A stretch of 64,000 bases of DNA, from contig CAWHBI010000041.1 of the NCBI GenBank assembly GCA_963827545.1, positions 62,001-126,000 of the forward strand, given 5' to 3'. Under the pieces are notes generated by a model. The model was given only the letters and a program-made list of their open reading frames with translations, had not been told where the DNA came from and did no database searches. The position numbers and the translations under genes were made by a program. The stretch's first letter is position 1. Every line of letters begins with the position of its first letter. Positions 9,148 through 17,911 of this stretch are shown here, piece by piece. This DNA is from AWTP1-13 sp963827545. GTDB lineage: Bacteria > Pseudomonadota > Alphaproteobacteria > Rhizobiales > Hyphomicrobiaceae.

Positions 9148-9332
9148 AGGTCATCTCCTATCGTGTGTTTACTCAGACCGTGTCCCCGGCTGATCTCTCC
9201 CTTCGGCGGCAGCACCGCACGATGACTGTCGCCACCCTGCCGCTCGCGTGAGAGCGTCCGGAAATACGGGTGCGCGCCCGAGAAGGATGCGACGGTCGCG
9301 CTTCACGTTTTGTTGAGTCCGTCGGACGTGTA

Positions 9333-10049
9333 TCAGCGGGGTGTCGCGATCAGCTTGGCGTGGAACACCGGGCCGGTTGGCTTGCCGGTCGGCGATCCCC
9401 CTTCCGGCTCGAGGCTGACCCCGAAGGTCGCTTTCTCGACGATCGCGCGGTCGTAAGCTGCCAGCGCCGTGCGGATGGTACCGCCCCGCTCCTCGATCAG
9501 GCCCAGCGAGCGCGGCGCCGGGCCCAGCCTGTCGGCAGCGATCCAGAGCTGGTAGCTCTTGCCGGGTTGAGGCTCAGCGGCCACCGGCCGGATCGACAGC
9601 GAGCGCGCCTCGAGGTCCACGGTCAGCAGGAAGGCCGGGGACGCGTCATCCTTCTGGAACACGGCGACGTAGGTGCTGGCGGTGCGCGGGCGCGACACCT
9701 CGCGCGCGACGACAAACACGAGCAGGCTGGCGGCGAGGGCAGTAGCGGCAAGCGCGGCCTGGCGCCAGCGTGTTGCGCGCCGCTGCAAGGCGACAATGCG
9801 TTGCACGCCGGGACCCGCAGCAACGCCAGCCGCGAGGCGGGCCTCGATCTTGGCGAAAAGCTCAGGTGGAGGAGCAACGACAGGGACGGCGTCCGAGAGT
9901 GGGCCTAGTCGCCGCTCCCACGCCTCGATCGCCGCCTCGAGCTCCGGCTCGCGCCGGCGGCGCTCGCTGACGACCGCGCGCTCGCCGGCGTCCAGCGTTC
10001 CCAGCACGTACTCGGCGGCAATGGCATCGAGGTCGTCGCGGCCGGTCAT
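9333..10049 (-). CDS. Anti-sigma factor (RskA-type)
   Basis: A 238-residue protein with an N-terminal anti-sigma domain (DAIAAEYVLGTLDAGER, a zinc-less ASD signature), one membrane helix at about 97-116, and a C-terminal extracytoplasmic RskA domain with QLWIAADRLGPAPRSLG. It should hold the partner ECF sigma factor at the membrane and release it when the outer domain is proteolysed or otherwise changed. Its ATG overlaps the sigma stop codon (ATGA at 10046-10049), showing translational coupling to the upstream sigma gene. The inducing signal is not known. Confidence 0.9.
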   Translation of the reverse strand: MTGRDDLDAIAAEYVLGTLDAGERAVVSERRRREPELEAAIEAWERRLGPLSDAVPVVAPPPELFAKIEARLAAGVAAGPGVQRIVALQRRATRWRQAALAATALAASLLVFVVAREVSRPRTASTYVAVFQKDDASPAFLLTVDLEARSLSIRPVAAEPQPGKSYQLWIAADRLGPAPRSLGLIEERGGTIRTALAAYDRAIVEKATFGVSLEPEGGSPTGKPTGPVFHAKLIATPR

Positions 10050-10651
10050 TGATCCAGGCATTCCCGCAGTTGCGCCAGGCTGCGATGCAGCCAGCTCTTT
10101 ATGGTCGCCGCAGGCCGCGAGTAGCGCTGGCCGAGAGCTTCCCGGCTCATGCCGTCGCGGTAGGCGAGCAACACGATCTCACGCCGTTGCGGCTCGAGTC
10201 GATCGAGGCACTTCAAGACACGCTGCAACTCCTCGCTCCGGTGCATGCGCTCCAGCGGGTCCTCCTCGTCGCCGGCGATGTTCAAAGCCTCGCGCACATC
10301 CTCGGTCGGCAAGGGCCGCTTGCCGCGTATCTCGTCGATGGCCCGGTTGCGCGCGATGGTCGCCATCCAGGTGATCGGCGAACCCTTGGCGGCATCGTAC
10401 AGGGCCGCGCGCTCCCAGATCTTGACATACACCTCCTGCAGAACCTCGTCGGCGAGGTCGCGTCTGCGCAATATACGCAGGATGATGCCGTAGAGTTTCG
10501 CCGAGGTGGCCTGGTAGAGGGCCGAAAAAGCTCGATGGTCGCCGGCTGCAACGCGGCGCAGCAAGGTCGCGATGGTTTTCACCGATGTTTGCGCTGGTGT
10601 GTGCAAGGTGCGTCCGTCCTCCGGTCGAAGGCGTGTCGCCGTAGGTGTCAT
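10046..10651 (-). CDS. ECF RNA polymerase sigma factor (SigK-like)
   Basis: A sigma-70 family ECF factor of about 201 residues from ATG 10651, which has AGGGAC a few bases upstream; an earlier in-frame start at 10717 is possible. Region 2 (FSALYQATSAKLYGIILRIL to KGSPITWMATIARNRAIDEI) and region 4 (LEPQRREIVLLAYRDGMSRE, then IKSWLHRSLAQLRECL) are both complete. It directs RNA polymerase to stress-type promoters and is held by the coupled anti-sigma factor. A divergent exported hemoglobin gene 365 bases away is a candidate target; this is inference from location only. Confidence 0.93.
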   Translation of the reverse strand: MTPTATRLRPEDGRTLHTPAQTSVKTIATLLRRVAAGDHRAFSALYQATSAKLYGIILRILRRRDLADEVLQEVYVKIWERAALYDAAKGSPITWMATIARNRAIDEIRGKRPLPTEDVREALNIAGDEEDPLERMHRSEELQRVLKCLDRLEPQRREIVLLAYRDGMSREALGQRYSRPAATIKSWLHRSLAQLRECLDQ

Positions 10652-11016
10652 CACACGTCCCTGATTGCGGCCCTTGGCGTGCGCCGGCCACCGTTGGAGC
10701 GATCGAGACGCCCGCAATCGCGCCAGCCGAGGGCCCTGACTGCAAGTGAGACGAGTACGGTTGCCGACCGGCTTCGGATTGCTTTCCGGCTACTTACCGG
10801 ACGCGCGCGTGTGCACCCTGTGTCCGGTTGCGTTCAAGACTTCGTAAATCGCCGGCTGAAACCTTCCACGCCGCGCCCCGTAGCTACCGGCGCTCCAAAA
10901 CTGGAGCGCGTCCAGGCCCGGGAGGCATCGCACCGATTGTCCTTCCTAGCCACCGTGCAAACTCATCCGGCGCCCCGACGATCAGCGGGCGCCGGGACTT
11001 TTCCGGAGAAAAGCCA
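10652..11016 (+). promoter_or_regulatory. Divergent intergenic region with two hairpins before the hemoglobin gene
   Basis: This 365-base gap separates the leftward sigma gene from the rightward hemoglobin gene and should carry both promoters. A 7-bp perfect stem GCGCTCC/GGAGCGC lies at 10890-10909. A second 8-bp stem CGGCGCCC/GGGCGCCG lies at 10968-10994, followed by ACTTTTCC and then the ribosome site CCGGAG of the hemoglobin gene. The second hairpin could be an attenuator or an RNA structure that masks translation. I could not identify -35/-10 elements with confidence. Confidence 0.4.
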
Positions 11017-11451
11017 ATGCGCATGCTCGCAGCACTAGCCATTCTCGCTGTCGCGTTCACGGCGACCACGGCCGAGGCGACCTTCGTGCACAAGAGGTCG
11101 CTCTACGAGCGGCTCGGGGGAAAGAGCGCGATCGTCGCCGTGGTCGACGACTTCGTTGGCAACGTTGCCGCCGACAAGAGGATCAACCGGTTCTTCGCCA
11201 ACACCGACATTCCGCGCCTGAAGCGCCGCCTGGTCGAGCAGATCTGCGCAGGTACGGGGGGGCCGTGCGTCTACCGCGGCCGCAGCATGAAAGCGGCGCA
11301 CCGGGGCCTCGGCATCCAAAACCGCCACTTCAATGCGCTCGTCGAGGACCTCGCCAAGACGCTCAACAAGTTCAAAGTGCCAGAGCGCGAGCAGAAGGAG
11401 CTGGTCGCCATCCTGGCACCCATGCGCAAGGACATCGTGGAGCGCCGGTAG
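11017..11451 (+). CDS. Truncated hemoglobin (group I) with signal peptide
   Basis: A 144-residue protein. Residues 1-21 form a signal peptide (MRMLAALAILAVAFTATTAEA); the rest is a group I truncated globin beginning SLYERLGGKSAIVAVVDDF, with the Phe-Phe pair of the B-E region and the proximal-His motif AHRGLGIQNRHF. Start ATG 11017 is preceded by CCGGAGAAAA. Truncated globins bind heme and handle O2, NO or peroxide; export to the periplasm is uncommon, since most are cytoplasmic. It is divergent from an ECF sigma/anti-sigma operon. Confidence 0.9.
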   Translation: MRMLAALAILAVAFTATTAEATFVHKRSLYERLGGKSAIVAVVDDFVGNVAADKRINRFFANTDIPRLKRRLVEQICAGTGGPCVYRGRSMKAAHRGLGIQNRHFNALVEDLAKTLNKFKVPEREQKELVAILAPMRKDIVERR

Positions 11452-11482
11452 CAGGCGGAAATACCCACGCGCCAATACCGCC

Positions 11483-11613
11483 ACCCGTCATCCCGGAAGT
11501 CGAGCACTGCGAGGCTGTCCGGGATCTGCAGCAAACTAACGACGTTCGTGGCAGAACCCGGCTCGCCATGTGATCGCGCTCGCACGCGATCGCCGGCGGC
11601 CGGGATGACGGGT
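11483..11613. repeat. Palindromic intergenic repeat, CCGTCATCCCGG type
   Basis: Outer arms ACCCGTCATCCCGG (11483-) and CCGGGATGACGGGT (-11613) are perfectly inverted and enclose a secondary GATCGCG/CGCGATC inverted pair. A second copy of the same design, about 133 bases long, lies at 49597-49729. It fits between the convergent ends of the hemoglobin and M48 genes and could also act as a transcription barrier. Confidence 0.8.
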
Positions 11614-11627
11614 AGTGTGTGGCCCCG

Positions 11628-13532
11628 TCAGGGCGTATCGATGCCCAGCGTCTTCAGTCGCTCGCGAGCCGTGCGCTGTGCCCAGGGCCCGCTCTCGTAT
11701 TTCGTGGGAGGTGCGGCCAGCGCCGCACGGAAGTCGGCAATTGCCTTCTCGCGCTCGCCGGCCTTCTCGTGCAGCATGCCGCGGTGCGCGTAAGCCCCGG
11801 CATAATCCTTGTCGATGCCGAGCGCGGAGGTGAAGTCGCGCACCGCATCATCGGGCCGGCCCATATCGACGTTGGTCAAGCCGCGATTGTAGTGGGCATA
11901 CACGTAGTTCGGGCGCAACCTGATCAGCTCGTCGAAATCGGCGATCGCAACGTCGTAGCGCTTGAGGGCCCGGTTGGTGTTGCCGCGGCCGTTGCGGGCC
12001 CCGATGTGGTTGGTGTCGAGGCGGATTGCCTCATCGTAGGCGACCAGCGCCTGCTCGTACTGGCGAAGGCTCTGATGCGCGCTGCCGCGCCCCGCGTGCA
12101 AGCCGGCATCCGATGGTCGGAGTTCCACTGCCTTCGTGAGGTCGGCGAGGGCTTCCGCGTGCTGGCCCTTCCGCCCATGCGCGCGCGCACGCCGCTGCAG
12201 AGCCGCCACATCGTAGGGAATGGCCTCCAGCGCCTTGGTGGCCTCGGCGATCTCGCGATCAGCTTCTGGAGCTTCTGCCCTCTCCGCGGGCTGCGGCACG
12301 GGAGGACGCGGGGCGGGCGGCGGAGCTGGCGATGCTGTGCCCTGCGAGGGCGGCGTGGCGGGCCGCGGTGCAGGAGGAGGCGCAGTGGCGCCGCACATCT
12401 CCCGCAAGGCGCGCCAGTCGGTATCTGACAGGGCAGGAGTGGCAGGGTAGGGCGGCTGTGCGCGCACCGCTGCCAGGCGGTCTGCCGTGAGAGGGTGCGT
12501 GCGCAGGAGGTCAGAGGCGAGGACGAGGGTACCCAACCCCGTCTTCTGCTCGCTCTTCTTGTCGTCGTCGGCCTTGGGGGGCGCTGTCGGGGGTTTTGGC
12601 TCGATGCGCTCGAAAAAGTCGCCGAAACCCTTGGCGGAGATGCCGGCGCCCTTGAGGACGCGCAGGGCGTGCGCGTCGGCCTCGCGCTCGGCCACCCGGG
12701 TATAACGCAACTGCGTCAGCAAGAGGCCGATGTTGGTGGCTGTCCCCGTCGACCCGGCAAAGATGAGCTGGGCGGCGGCCGAGAGGCCCATGGCGCGCAC
12801 CAGACCTGTCTCCGGATGCAGCTCCAGCGTGTGGCCGAGCTCATGCGCGAGCACGCCGGCCACCTCGTCGGGCGAGACGGCCTTCTGCACCAGGCCGCGG
12901 GTCAGGATGATCTGTCCGCCCGGGGCGGCGAAGGCATTGACGAGGCTCCAGTCGAGCAGCACGACGCGGACGGGTGTCGGCTTGGGAGACGCCGCACCTG
13001 CCAGGCGCTGGGTGAGGCGGTCGAGCGCGGCGCGGCCGGGCGCGGTTTCGCACTGCCGCGTCTTGCCGACGAGGGAGGATATGACGTTGCGCCCCATCAC
13101 CTCTCGCGTCTGCTGCGGCATCAAGCGGGCGATCGTCTGGGCAGGATGCAGTTCGAGCAGCCGCACGGCGCCCACGACGGCGACGATCAGCGCGATGGCT
13201 GCCACTCCTGGTCGCAGCCCCCGAAGGCGCTGGCGTGCCTGCGACAGCCTGCGCGCCCTGGGGAGCAGCGAGCTGCTGAAGGCGGGGTCGGCAACGAACA
13301 GGGTCTGAGCGCCATTGGGCTCGAGGCTCAGCAGAACGTCGGTGGCGTCGCTGCGCAGGGGCACGCCGCTGCGCAGCTCGGCATAGGGCCACACGAGCGC
13401 GCCGCGCCGCTCGCCTGGCGGCAGAATTTCGATGCCTGCCTCGCCGAGCCGCACTTGCACGCGCGCGGAACCGGCGGTGCGTCCATCGCTCAGTTTGCCG
13501 GGGTAGAGCCTGGGATCAGAAGGCATCGACAT
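11628..13532 (-). CDS. M48 family metallopeptidase with C-terminal TPR repeats
   Basis: A 634-residue membrane-associated peptidase. A small N-terminal domain (1-100) precedes one membrane helix (about 109-125). The catalytic M48 domain follows, with zinc motif HELGH at 230-234 and a downstream READAHAL that supplies the third ligand. A Pro-rich linker (about 400-430) leads to TPR units covering about 440-620 (for example YDEAIRLD and HYNRGLTNVDMG). The layout is like BepA/YfgC-type proteases, which clear misassembled envelope proteins, although here the TPRs are longer. It overlaps the upstream DUF898 gene by 17 bases, so the two are co-translated. Confidence 0.9.
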   Translation of the reverse strand: MSMPSDPRLYPGKLSDGRTAGSARVQVRLGEAGIEILPPGERRGALVWPYAELRSGVPLRSDATDVLLSLEPNGAQTLFVADPAFSSSLLPRARRLSQARQRLRGLRPGVAAIALIVAVVGAVRLLELHPAQTIARLMPQQTREVMGRNVISSLVGKTRQCETAPGRAALDRLTQRLAGAASPKPTPVRVVLLDWSLVNAFAAPGGQIILTRGLVQKAVSPDEVAGVLAHELGHTLELHPETGLVRAMGLSAAAQLIFAGSTGTATNIGLLLTQLRYTRVAEREADAHALRVLKGAGISAKGFGDFFERIEPKPPTAPPKADDDKKSEQKTGLGTLVLASDLLRTHPLTADRLAAVRAQPPYPATPALSDTDWRALREMCGATAPPPAPRPATPPSQGTASPAPPPAPRPPVPQPAERAEAPEADREIAEATKALEAIPYDVAALQRRARAHGRKGQHAEALADLTKAVELRPSDAGLHAGRGSAHQSLRQYEQALVAYDEAIRLDTNHIGARNGRGNTNRALKRYDVAIADFDELIRLRPNYVYAHYNRGLTNVDMGRPDDAVRDFTSALGIDKDYAGAYAHRGMLHEKAGEREKAIADFRAALAAPPTKYESGPWAQRTARERLKTLGIDTP

Positions 13533-14625
13533 TGAACGCCTCCGCGAGCCCTTCGCCGGTCTTGAGCAGGGCGTCCGGGTTTTGTCCCACCGCCTGCCAC
13601 TCGATGGGGCCCTCCAGCGACAAGCGGTCGACGATATAGCGCGTCGCGCGCGCCTCGGCGATAGGCGAGAGGATCGTGAGCGATAGCGTCCTGATCAAGT
13701 AGTTGCTGGCGACGAGCCACACGAGGCTCGGCACCGTCGCGTTGAGCCGGAAGCTGCAGCCCTCGTACTTGGTCTCCGTCGCGAAGTAGTTGAGCATGCG
13801 GCTGCTGTACCAGGCGCGGATCATGGCGAAGATCAGCAGTGCACCGAAGATGATGGCGACCGTGGCTGCAATTTTCTCGCGCGAAGGTGGCCGCATCAAA
13901 GGTGCACCGCGCTGAGTGTCGATGCCGATCACGGCACCGATGGCTGCGGAGGCACCGATCATCAGCACGAGCCCGCTCACCCATACCAGCCAGAAGCGCT
14001 TGTAGAGGGGGCCCGCGCGGCCGGTGAAGGTGAAGGCCTTGTCGCCGAAGCGCGTGTCGTTGAACAGCGCGCGCTGGAGGCGCGCGGCGCGCCACGGGAG
14101 GATCCAGCCGAGCGTCAGCGGGACGAGCAGGGTCGTCCACAGATAGGTCCAGGCGAACGGCGCCGAGCCTCCCGACAGGCCGGCGCGAATGCCCCGCCAG
14201 CGGGTGCGCGAGAGACGGTAGCGGCGGGCGCGGTGAATGCCGAAACCCCAAAGCGTGAAGACGATCAGCCAGGCTGTGAGCTCGAAGAGGCCACGGCCGG
14301 CGAGTTGAGGGCCCCAAAGCAGGGGCACGGCAACGGTGATGATGCCCAGCGGCAGCAGCACCAGGGCGAACACGATGAGAAAGCCGCGGAAAAGCTCGTT
14401 GCCGGTGCCGCGATATTCCAGCGGTTCCCCATCGACGCGCACGGCCGACCAAATGCGCTGGCGCACTTCGGTCTTGCCCCAGAAATGATAGACGCCGAGC
14501 GTCAGAATGCGGAGCAAGCCGTTGAGCAGGCTCAAGCCGAAGAACCCCCCGGGGGGCTGGACCCACGTGATCCGGTTGACGCCGGTGACAGGCACCGGCG
14601 CGGTGGACGATTGAACAACCGACAT
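13516..14625 (-). CDS. DUF898 (YjgN-like) membrane protein
   Basis: A 369-residue protein with about six to eight membrane segments and the family signature GGFFGLSLLNGLLRILTLGV followed by YHFWGKTEVRQRIW. A second conserved block (NYLIRTLSLTILSPIAEAR) is at the C-terminal side. YjgN-family proteins are integral membrane proteins of unknown function, frequently encoded beside M48 peptidases as here. The overlap with the M48 gene implies that the two products act together, perhaps the membrane protein positioning the peptidase; that is inference. Confidence 0.88.
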   Translation of the reverse strand: MSVVQSSTAPVPVTGVNRITWVQPPGGFFGLSLLNGLLRILTLGVYHFWGKTEVRQRIWSAVRVDGEPLEYRGTGNELFRGFLIVFALVLLPLGIITVAVPLLWGPQLAGRGLFELTAWLIVFTLWGFGIHRARRYRLSRTRWRGIRAGLSGGSAPFAWTYLWTTLLVPLTLGWILPWRAARLQRALFNDTRFGDKAFTFTGRAGPLYKRFWLVWVSGLVLMIGASAAIGAVIGIDTQRGAPLMRPPSREKIAATVAIIFGALLIFAMIRAWYSSRMLNYFATETKYEGCSFRLNATVPSLVWLVASNYLIRTLSLTILSPIAEARATRYIVDRLSLEGPIEWQAVGQNPDALLKTGEGLAEAFNVDAF

Positions 14626-14914
14626 CGCAGAGCCCCAGACGGAAATGCACAGAAGTGAAACCCTAGCATGTCTGCCGAAGGTGCCGGAAAGATGGAGGGT
14701 TCGCGGGGTTGTTTACCAGCTGTGGCCGTCGGGCAACCCTGCGCCACCGTTGAGCCACAAAGCATCGACACACTCTTCATTGGGTCGCATCAGCCGGGGT
14801 ATGGCGTGCCATTGGCACGCACGATTCCTACACAGTCTCGAAGCAAGCTTCGTGTCTGCCGCCCCGTCGCCGGTTTCGGCGGGACGCGTAGCGCATGAGA
14901 GGCCGAGAGAGTCT

Positions 14915-16639
14915 ATGGACGCGAAGACGTTCGACAAGTCGAAGTTGCCTAGCCGCCACGTAACCGAGGGACCGGCGCGCGCACCGCATCGTTCCTATTA
15001 CTACGCGATGGGTCTGACCGAGAAGCAGATCCATCGGCCGTTCGTCGGCGTGGTCTCCTGCTGGAACGAGGCCGCGCCCTGCAACATCGCGCTGATGCGT
15101 CAGGCGCAGTCCGCCAAGAAAGGCGTGAACGCCGCCGGCGGCACGCCGCGCGAGTTCTGCACCATCACGGTCACCGATGGCATTGCCATGGGCCACCAGG
15201 GCATGAAGTCTTCGCTCGTCTCGCGCGAGGTTATTGCCGATTCGATCGAGCTGACGATGCGTGGCCACTGCTATGATGCCATGGTCGGACTCGCCGGCTG
15301 CGACAAATCGCTGCCCGGCGTGATGATGGCCATGTTGCGCCTCAACGTGCCGGCAGTCTTCATGTATGGCGGCTCGATCCTGCCCGGTAAGTTCAAGGGC
15401 AAGGACGTGACGGTGGTCGACGTTTTCGAGGCCGTAGGTCAGCACTCTGCCGGCAAGATGTCGGCAAGAGACCTGCACACGCTCGAGTGTGCCGCCTGTC
15501 CGGGGGCCGGCGCTTGCGGCGGCCAGTTCACGGCCAACACCATGGCGATGGTGTCGGAAGCCATCGGGCTGGCGCTGCCGGGCTCGGCTGGCGCCCCGGC
15601 GCCCTACGAGAGCCGCGACGAATATGCGCTTGCGAGCGGCAAGACGGTGATGCGGCTCGTGTCGGAGGGCATTCGCCCGCGCGACATCGCCACCCGCAAA
15701 GCCTTCGAGAACGCCGCCACCATCGTTGCGGCGACGGGGGGATCGACCAACGCGGGACTGCACTTGCCGGCCATGGCGCACGAATGCGGCATCGAGTTCG
15801 ACCTGATGGAGGTCGCCGCCATCTTCAAGCGCACGCCCTACATCGCCGACCTCAAGCCTGGCGGGAAGTATGTGGCCAAGGATGTCTTCGATATCGGCGG
15901 CATCCCCCAGGTCATGCGCGCGCTGCTCGATGGCGGCTATCTGCACGAGGATTGCTTGACCGTCACTGGGAAGACGGTGAAGCAAAATCTCGAAAAAGTG
16001 AAGTTCAATAAGAATCAAAGGGTTGTCTATCCAGTTTCGCAACCCATATCCGCAACGGGCGGTGTTGTGGGGCTGCAAGGCTCGTTGGCGCCGGATGGTG
16101 CCATCGTCAAGGTGGCCGGCATGACCAAGCTGCAGTTCCGCGGCCCCGCGCGGGTGTTCGAATGCGAGGAAGACTGCTTCCGCGCCGTCGAGAACCGCGA
16201 ATACGAGGAAGGCGACATCCTCGTCATCCGCTACGAGGGCCCCAAGGGCGGCCCCGGCATGCGCGAGATGCTGTCGACTACGGCGGCCCTTTATGGTCAG
16301 GGCGCCGGCGGCAAGGTCGCGCTCATCACCGACGGCAGGTTCTCGGGCGCCACGCGCGGCTTCTGCATCGGCCATGTCGGGCCTGAGGCCGCAGTCGGCG
16401 GGCCCATTGCCCTCATCAAGAACGGCGACATGATCGCGATCGATGCCGAGAAGGGCCGGCTCGATCTGGAAGTGTCGAAATCGGAACTCGCCAAGCGGCG
16501 CAAGGCTTGGCGGGCTCCGCCCAATCCCTATCAAAGCGGCGCGTTGCGCAAGTATGCCGACCAGGTCGGCCCGGCCCGCAAGGGTGCGGTCACTCATGCA
16601 GGCGGAAAAGCGGAAGTCGTATGCTATGCGGATATCTAG
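14915..16639 (+). CDS. ilvD: Dihydroxy-acid dehydratase
   Basis: A 574-residue enzyme of branched-chain amino acid synthesis: it dehydrates 2,3-dihydroxy-3-methylvalerate and 2,3-dihydroxyisovalerate to the keto acids for isoleucine and valine. Iron-sulfur ligand Cys are visible at C56 (AAPCN), C129 (LAGCDKSLPG) and C201 (GAGACGGQFTANTM). The C-terminal half has DGRFSGATRGFCIGHVGPEA. The start ATG 14915 follows a GAGAGAG stretch and places the family N-terminus (HVTEGPARAPHRSYYYAMGL) correctly; an open frame continues further upstream without homology. It overlaps the following Sel1-like gene by 14 bases. Confidence 0.97.
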   Translation: MDAKTFDKSKLPSRHVTEGPARAPHRSYYYAMGLTEKQIHRPFVGVVSCWNEAAPCNIALMRQAQSAKKGVNAAGGTPREFCTITVTDGIAMGHQGMKSSLVSREVIADSIELTMRGHCYDAMVGLAGCDKSLPGVMMAMLRLNVPAVFMYGGSILPGKFKGKDVTVVDVFEAVGQHSAGKMSARDLHTLECAACPGAGACGGQFTANTMAMVSEAIGLALPGSAGAPAPYESRDEYALASGKTVMRLVSEGIRPRDIATRKAFENAATIVAATGGSTNAGLHLPAMAHECGIEFDLMEVAAIFKRTPYIADLKPGGKYVAKDVFDIGGIPQVMRALLDGGYLHEDCLTVTGKTVKQNLEKVKFNKNQRVVYPVSQPISATGGVVGLQGSLAPDGAIVKVAGMTKLQFRGPARVFECEEDCFRAVENREYEEGDILVIRYEGPKGGPGMREMLSTTAALYGQGAGGKVALITDGRFSGATRGFCIGHVGPEAAVGGPIALIKNGDMIAIDAEKGRLDLEVSKSELAKRRKAWRAPPNPYQSGALRKYADQVGPARKGAVTHAGGKAEVVCYADI

Positions 16640-17624
16640 CGGGATACTGGCAGGGGCGCTGATCGCCATAGCGGGAGCAGCTTTCGCTGCCCAGCCGGGC
16701 GAGGAGGCAGCGTTCGAGAAGGGCCTAAACGCTTACAAGGCAGGCGCCTACGATATCGCCTTACCTGCCCTCGCGGAGGCCGCGACCAAGGGCGGCGAGC
16801 AGGCCAGGTTCTTCGCCGAGTTCTACTTGGCGCGCATCTACTCCGACAACACCGGCGCGCTTTCCAACCACTCCAAGGCGTACATGACGTTCCGCAAGCT
16901 GGCGGACGAGAACGCCGACGTTGACCCCGATGATGACCAGCGCGCGCCCTTCGTGGCCAAGGCTCTGATTGCGCTTGCGGGCTACGTGCGCACCGGTGTC
17001 AGGGAGATCGGCCTGCGGCCCAATCCGCAGCGCGCAGTCGACTATCTGCACCATGCGGCCACGTTCTTCGGTGACAAGGATGCGCAATTCGAGCTTGCGC
17101 GGACCTATCTGAGCGGTGACGGTTCCAGCGACGATGTCAAGCGTGGTCTGCATTACCTTTCGGTGCTGACGGAGCAGAGCTACCCCGCCGCCCAGGCTTT
17201 CCTCGCCGAGCTTCTCTGGCGCGGGCGGCACGTGAAAAAGGACGACCAGCGCGCCCTGGCCCTCATCACCATGGCGGTGGAGAACGCGCCCGCGCACGAG
17301 CGCATCTGGATCGACGAGACCTACCAGAGCATTTTCTGCGCCACCACGCAGGGCACCCGACAGGAAGCCGACGGCATCATCGCCAGGTGGCGCAGGGTAT
17401 TCGCCCGACCCGCCTCCGAACCTGCCGATCGCATGGGGCTCGGGGGGCGCGAGTTGCAGCCTGAGCGCAAATGCGCCAACGGCGAGGCCGTTGCTGTGCG
17501 CCGCGAGCAGCAGGGGGACGCGGCCGCGGCTCCGCCGCCTGCACGCATCGAGGTTCTGAAGGGCGATGCCGCGTCCCTTAGATTCCGCGACGTGGGCGCC
17601 GCCGAGTCGGCGCGCAAGAAGTAA
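16626..17624 (+). CDS. Sel1-like repeat protein, exported
   Basis: A 332-residue protein with a signal peptide (about 1-21, ending AAFAA) and helical Sel1/TPR-like repeats (for example AVDYLHHAATFFGDKDAQFELA and GLHYLSVLTEQSYPAAQAFLAEL). A basic, Ala/Pro-rich tail follows. Sel1 repeats mediate protein-protein contacts, often in the envelope. The ATG 16626 overlaps the end of ilvD by 14 bases, so it may be translated from the same message; a functional link to valine/isoleucine synthesis is not expected. Confidence 0.82.
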   Translation: MRISSGILAGALIAIAGAAFAAQPGEEAAFEKGLNAYKAGAYDIALPALAEAATKGGEQARFFAEFYLARIYSDNTGALSNHSKAYMTFRKLADENADVDPDDDQRAPFVAKALIALAGYVRTGVREIGLRPNPQRAVDYLHHAATFFGDKDAQFELARTYLSGDGSSDDVKRGLHYLSVLTEQSYPAAQAFLAELLWRGRHVKKDDQRALALITMAVENAPAHERIWIDETYQSIFCATTQGTRQEADGIIARWRRVFARPASEPADRMGLGGRELQPERKCANGEAVAVRREQQGDAAAAPPPARIEVLKGDAASLRFRDVGAAESARKK

Positions 17625-17630
17625 GGCTGT

Positions 17631-17899
17631 TCTCCCTCTCCCCGTTCGCGTCCATGCGAAGCATGGCTAAGCATGGCTCCGCCATGACGAGAGGGTCGGG
17701 GTGAGGGGCGGCAATTGGCTCGACGCGGCTCGCGTCAGGGCGCGCAATTGAAGCTTATCAAGCCGTTGAGGTTAGCGCAGACGCCAGGGCTGGGCCCGGC
17801 GCATTTGGGTACTTGGAACCATGGTTGCGGCTTGTGGCCGCCCCTCACCCTAACCCTCTCCCCGTTCGCGCCGAAGAAGCGCGACGGGGAGAGGGGACT
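17631..17899. repeat. Palindromic repeats, CCCTCTCCCCG type
   Basis: Two related units fill the gap between the Sel1-like gene and xthA. At 17631-17708 CCCTCTCCCCGTTCGCG faces GAGAGGGTCGGGGTGAGGGG. At 17841-17899 CCCTCACCCTAACCCTCTCCCCG faces CGACGGGGAGAGGGG, an almost perfect hairpin over GTTCGCGCCGAAGAAGC. A third relative lies at 27801-27976. They resemble REP-like elements common between genes in alphaproteobacteria and may serve as terminators for the convergent genes. Confidence 0.8.
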
Positions 17900-17911
17900 A
17901 GGGGGCACGGA

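Noticed and set aside
14828..16669. 613-codon open frame opposite ilvD
   Set aside because: It lies antisense to all of ilvD, has no recognisable domain and reflects high third-position GC.
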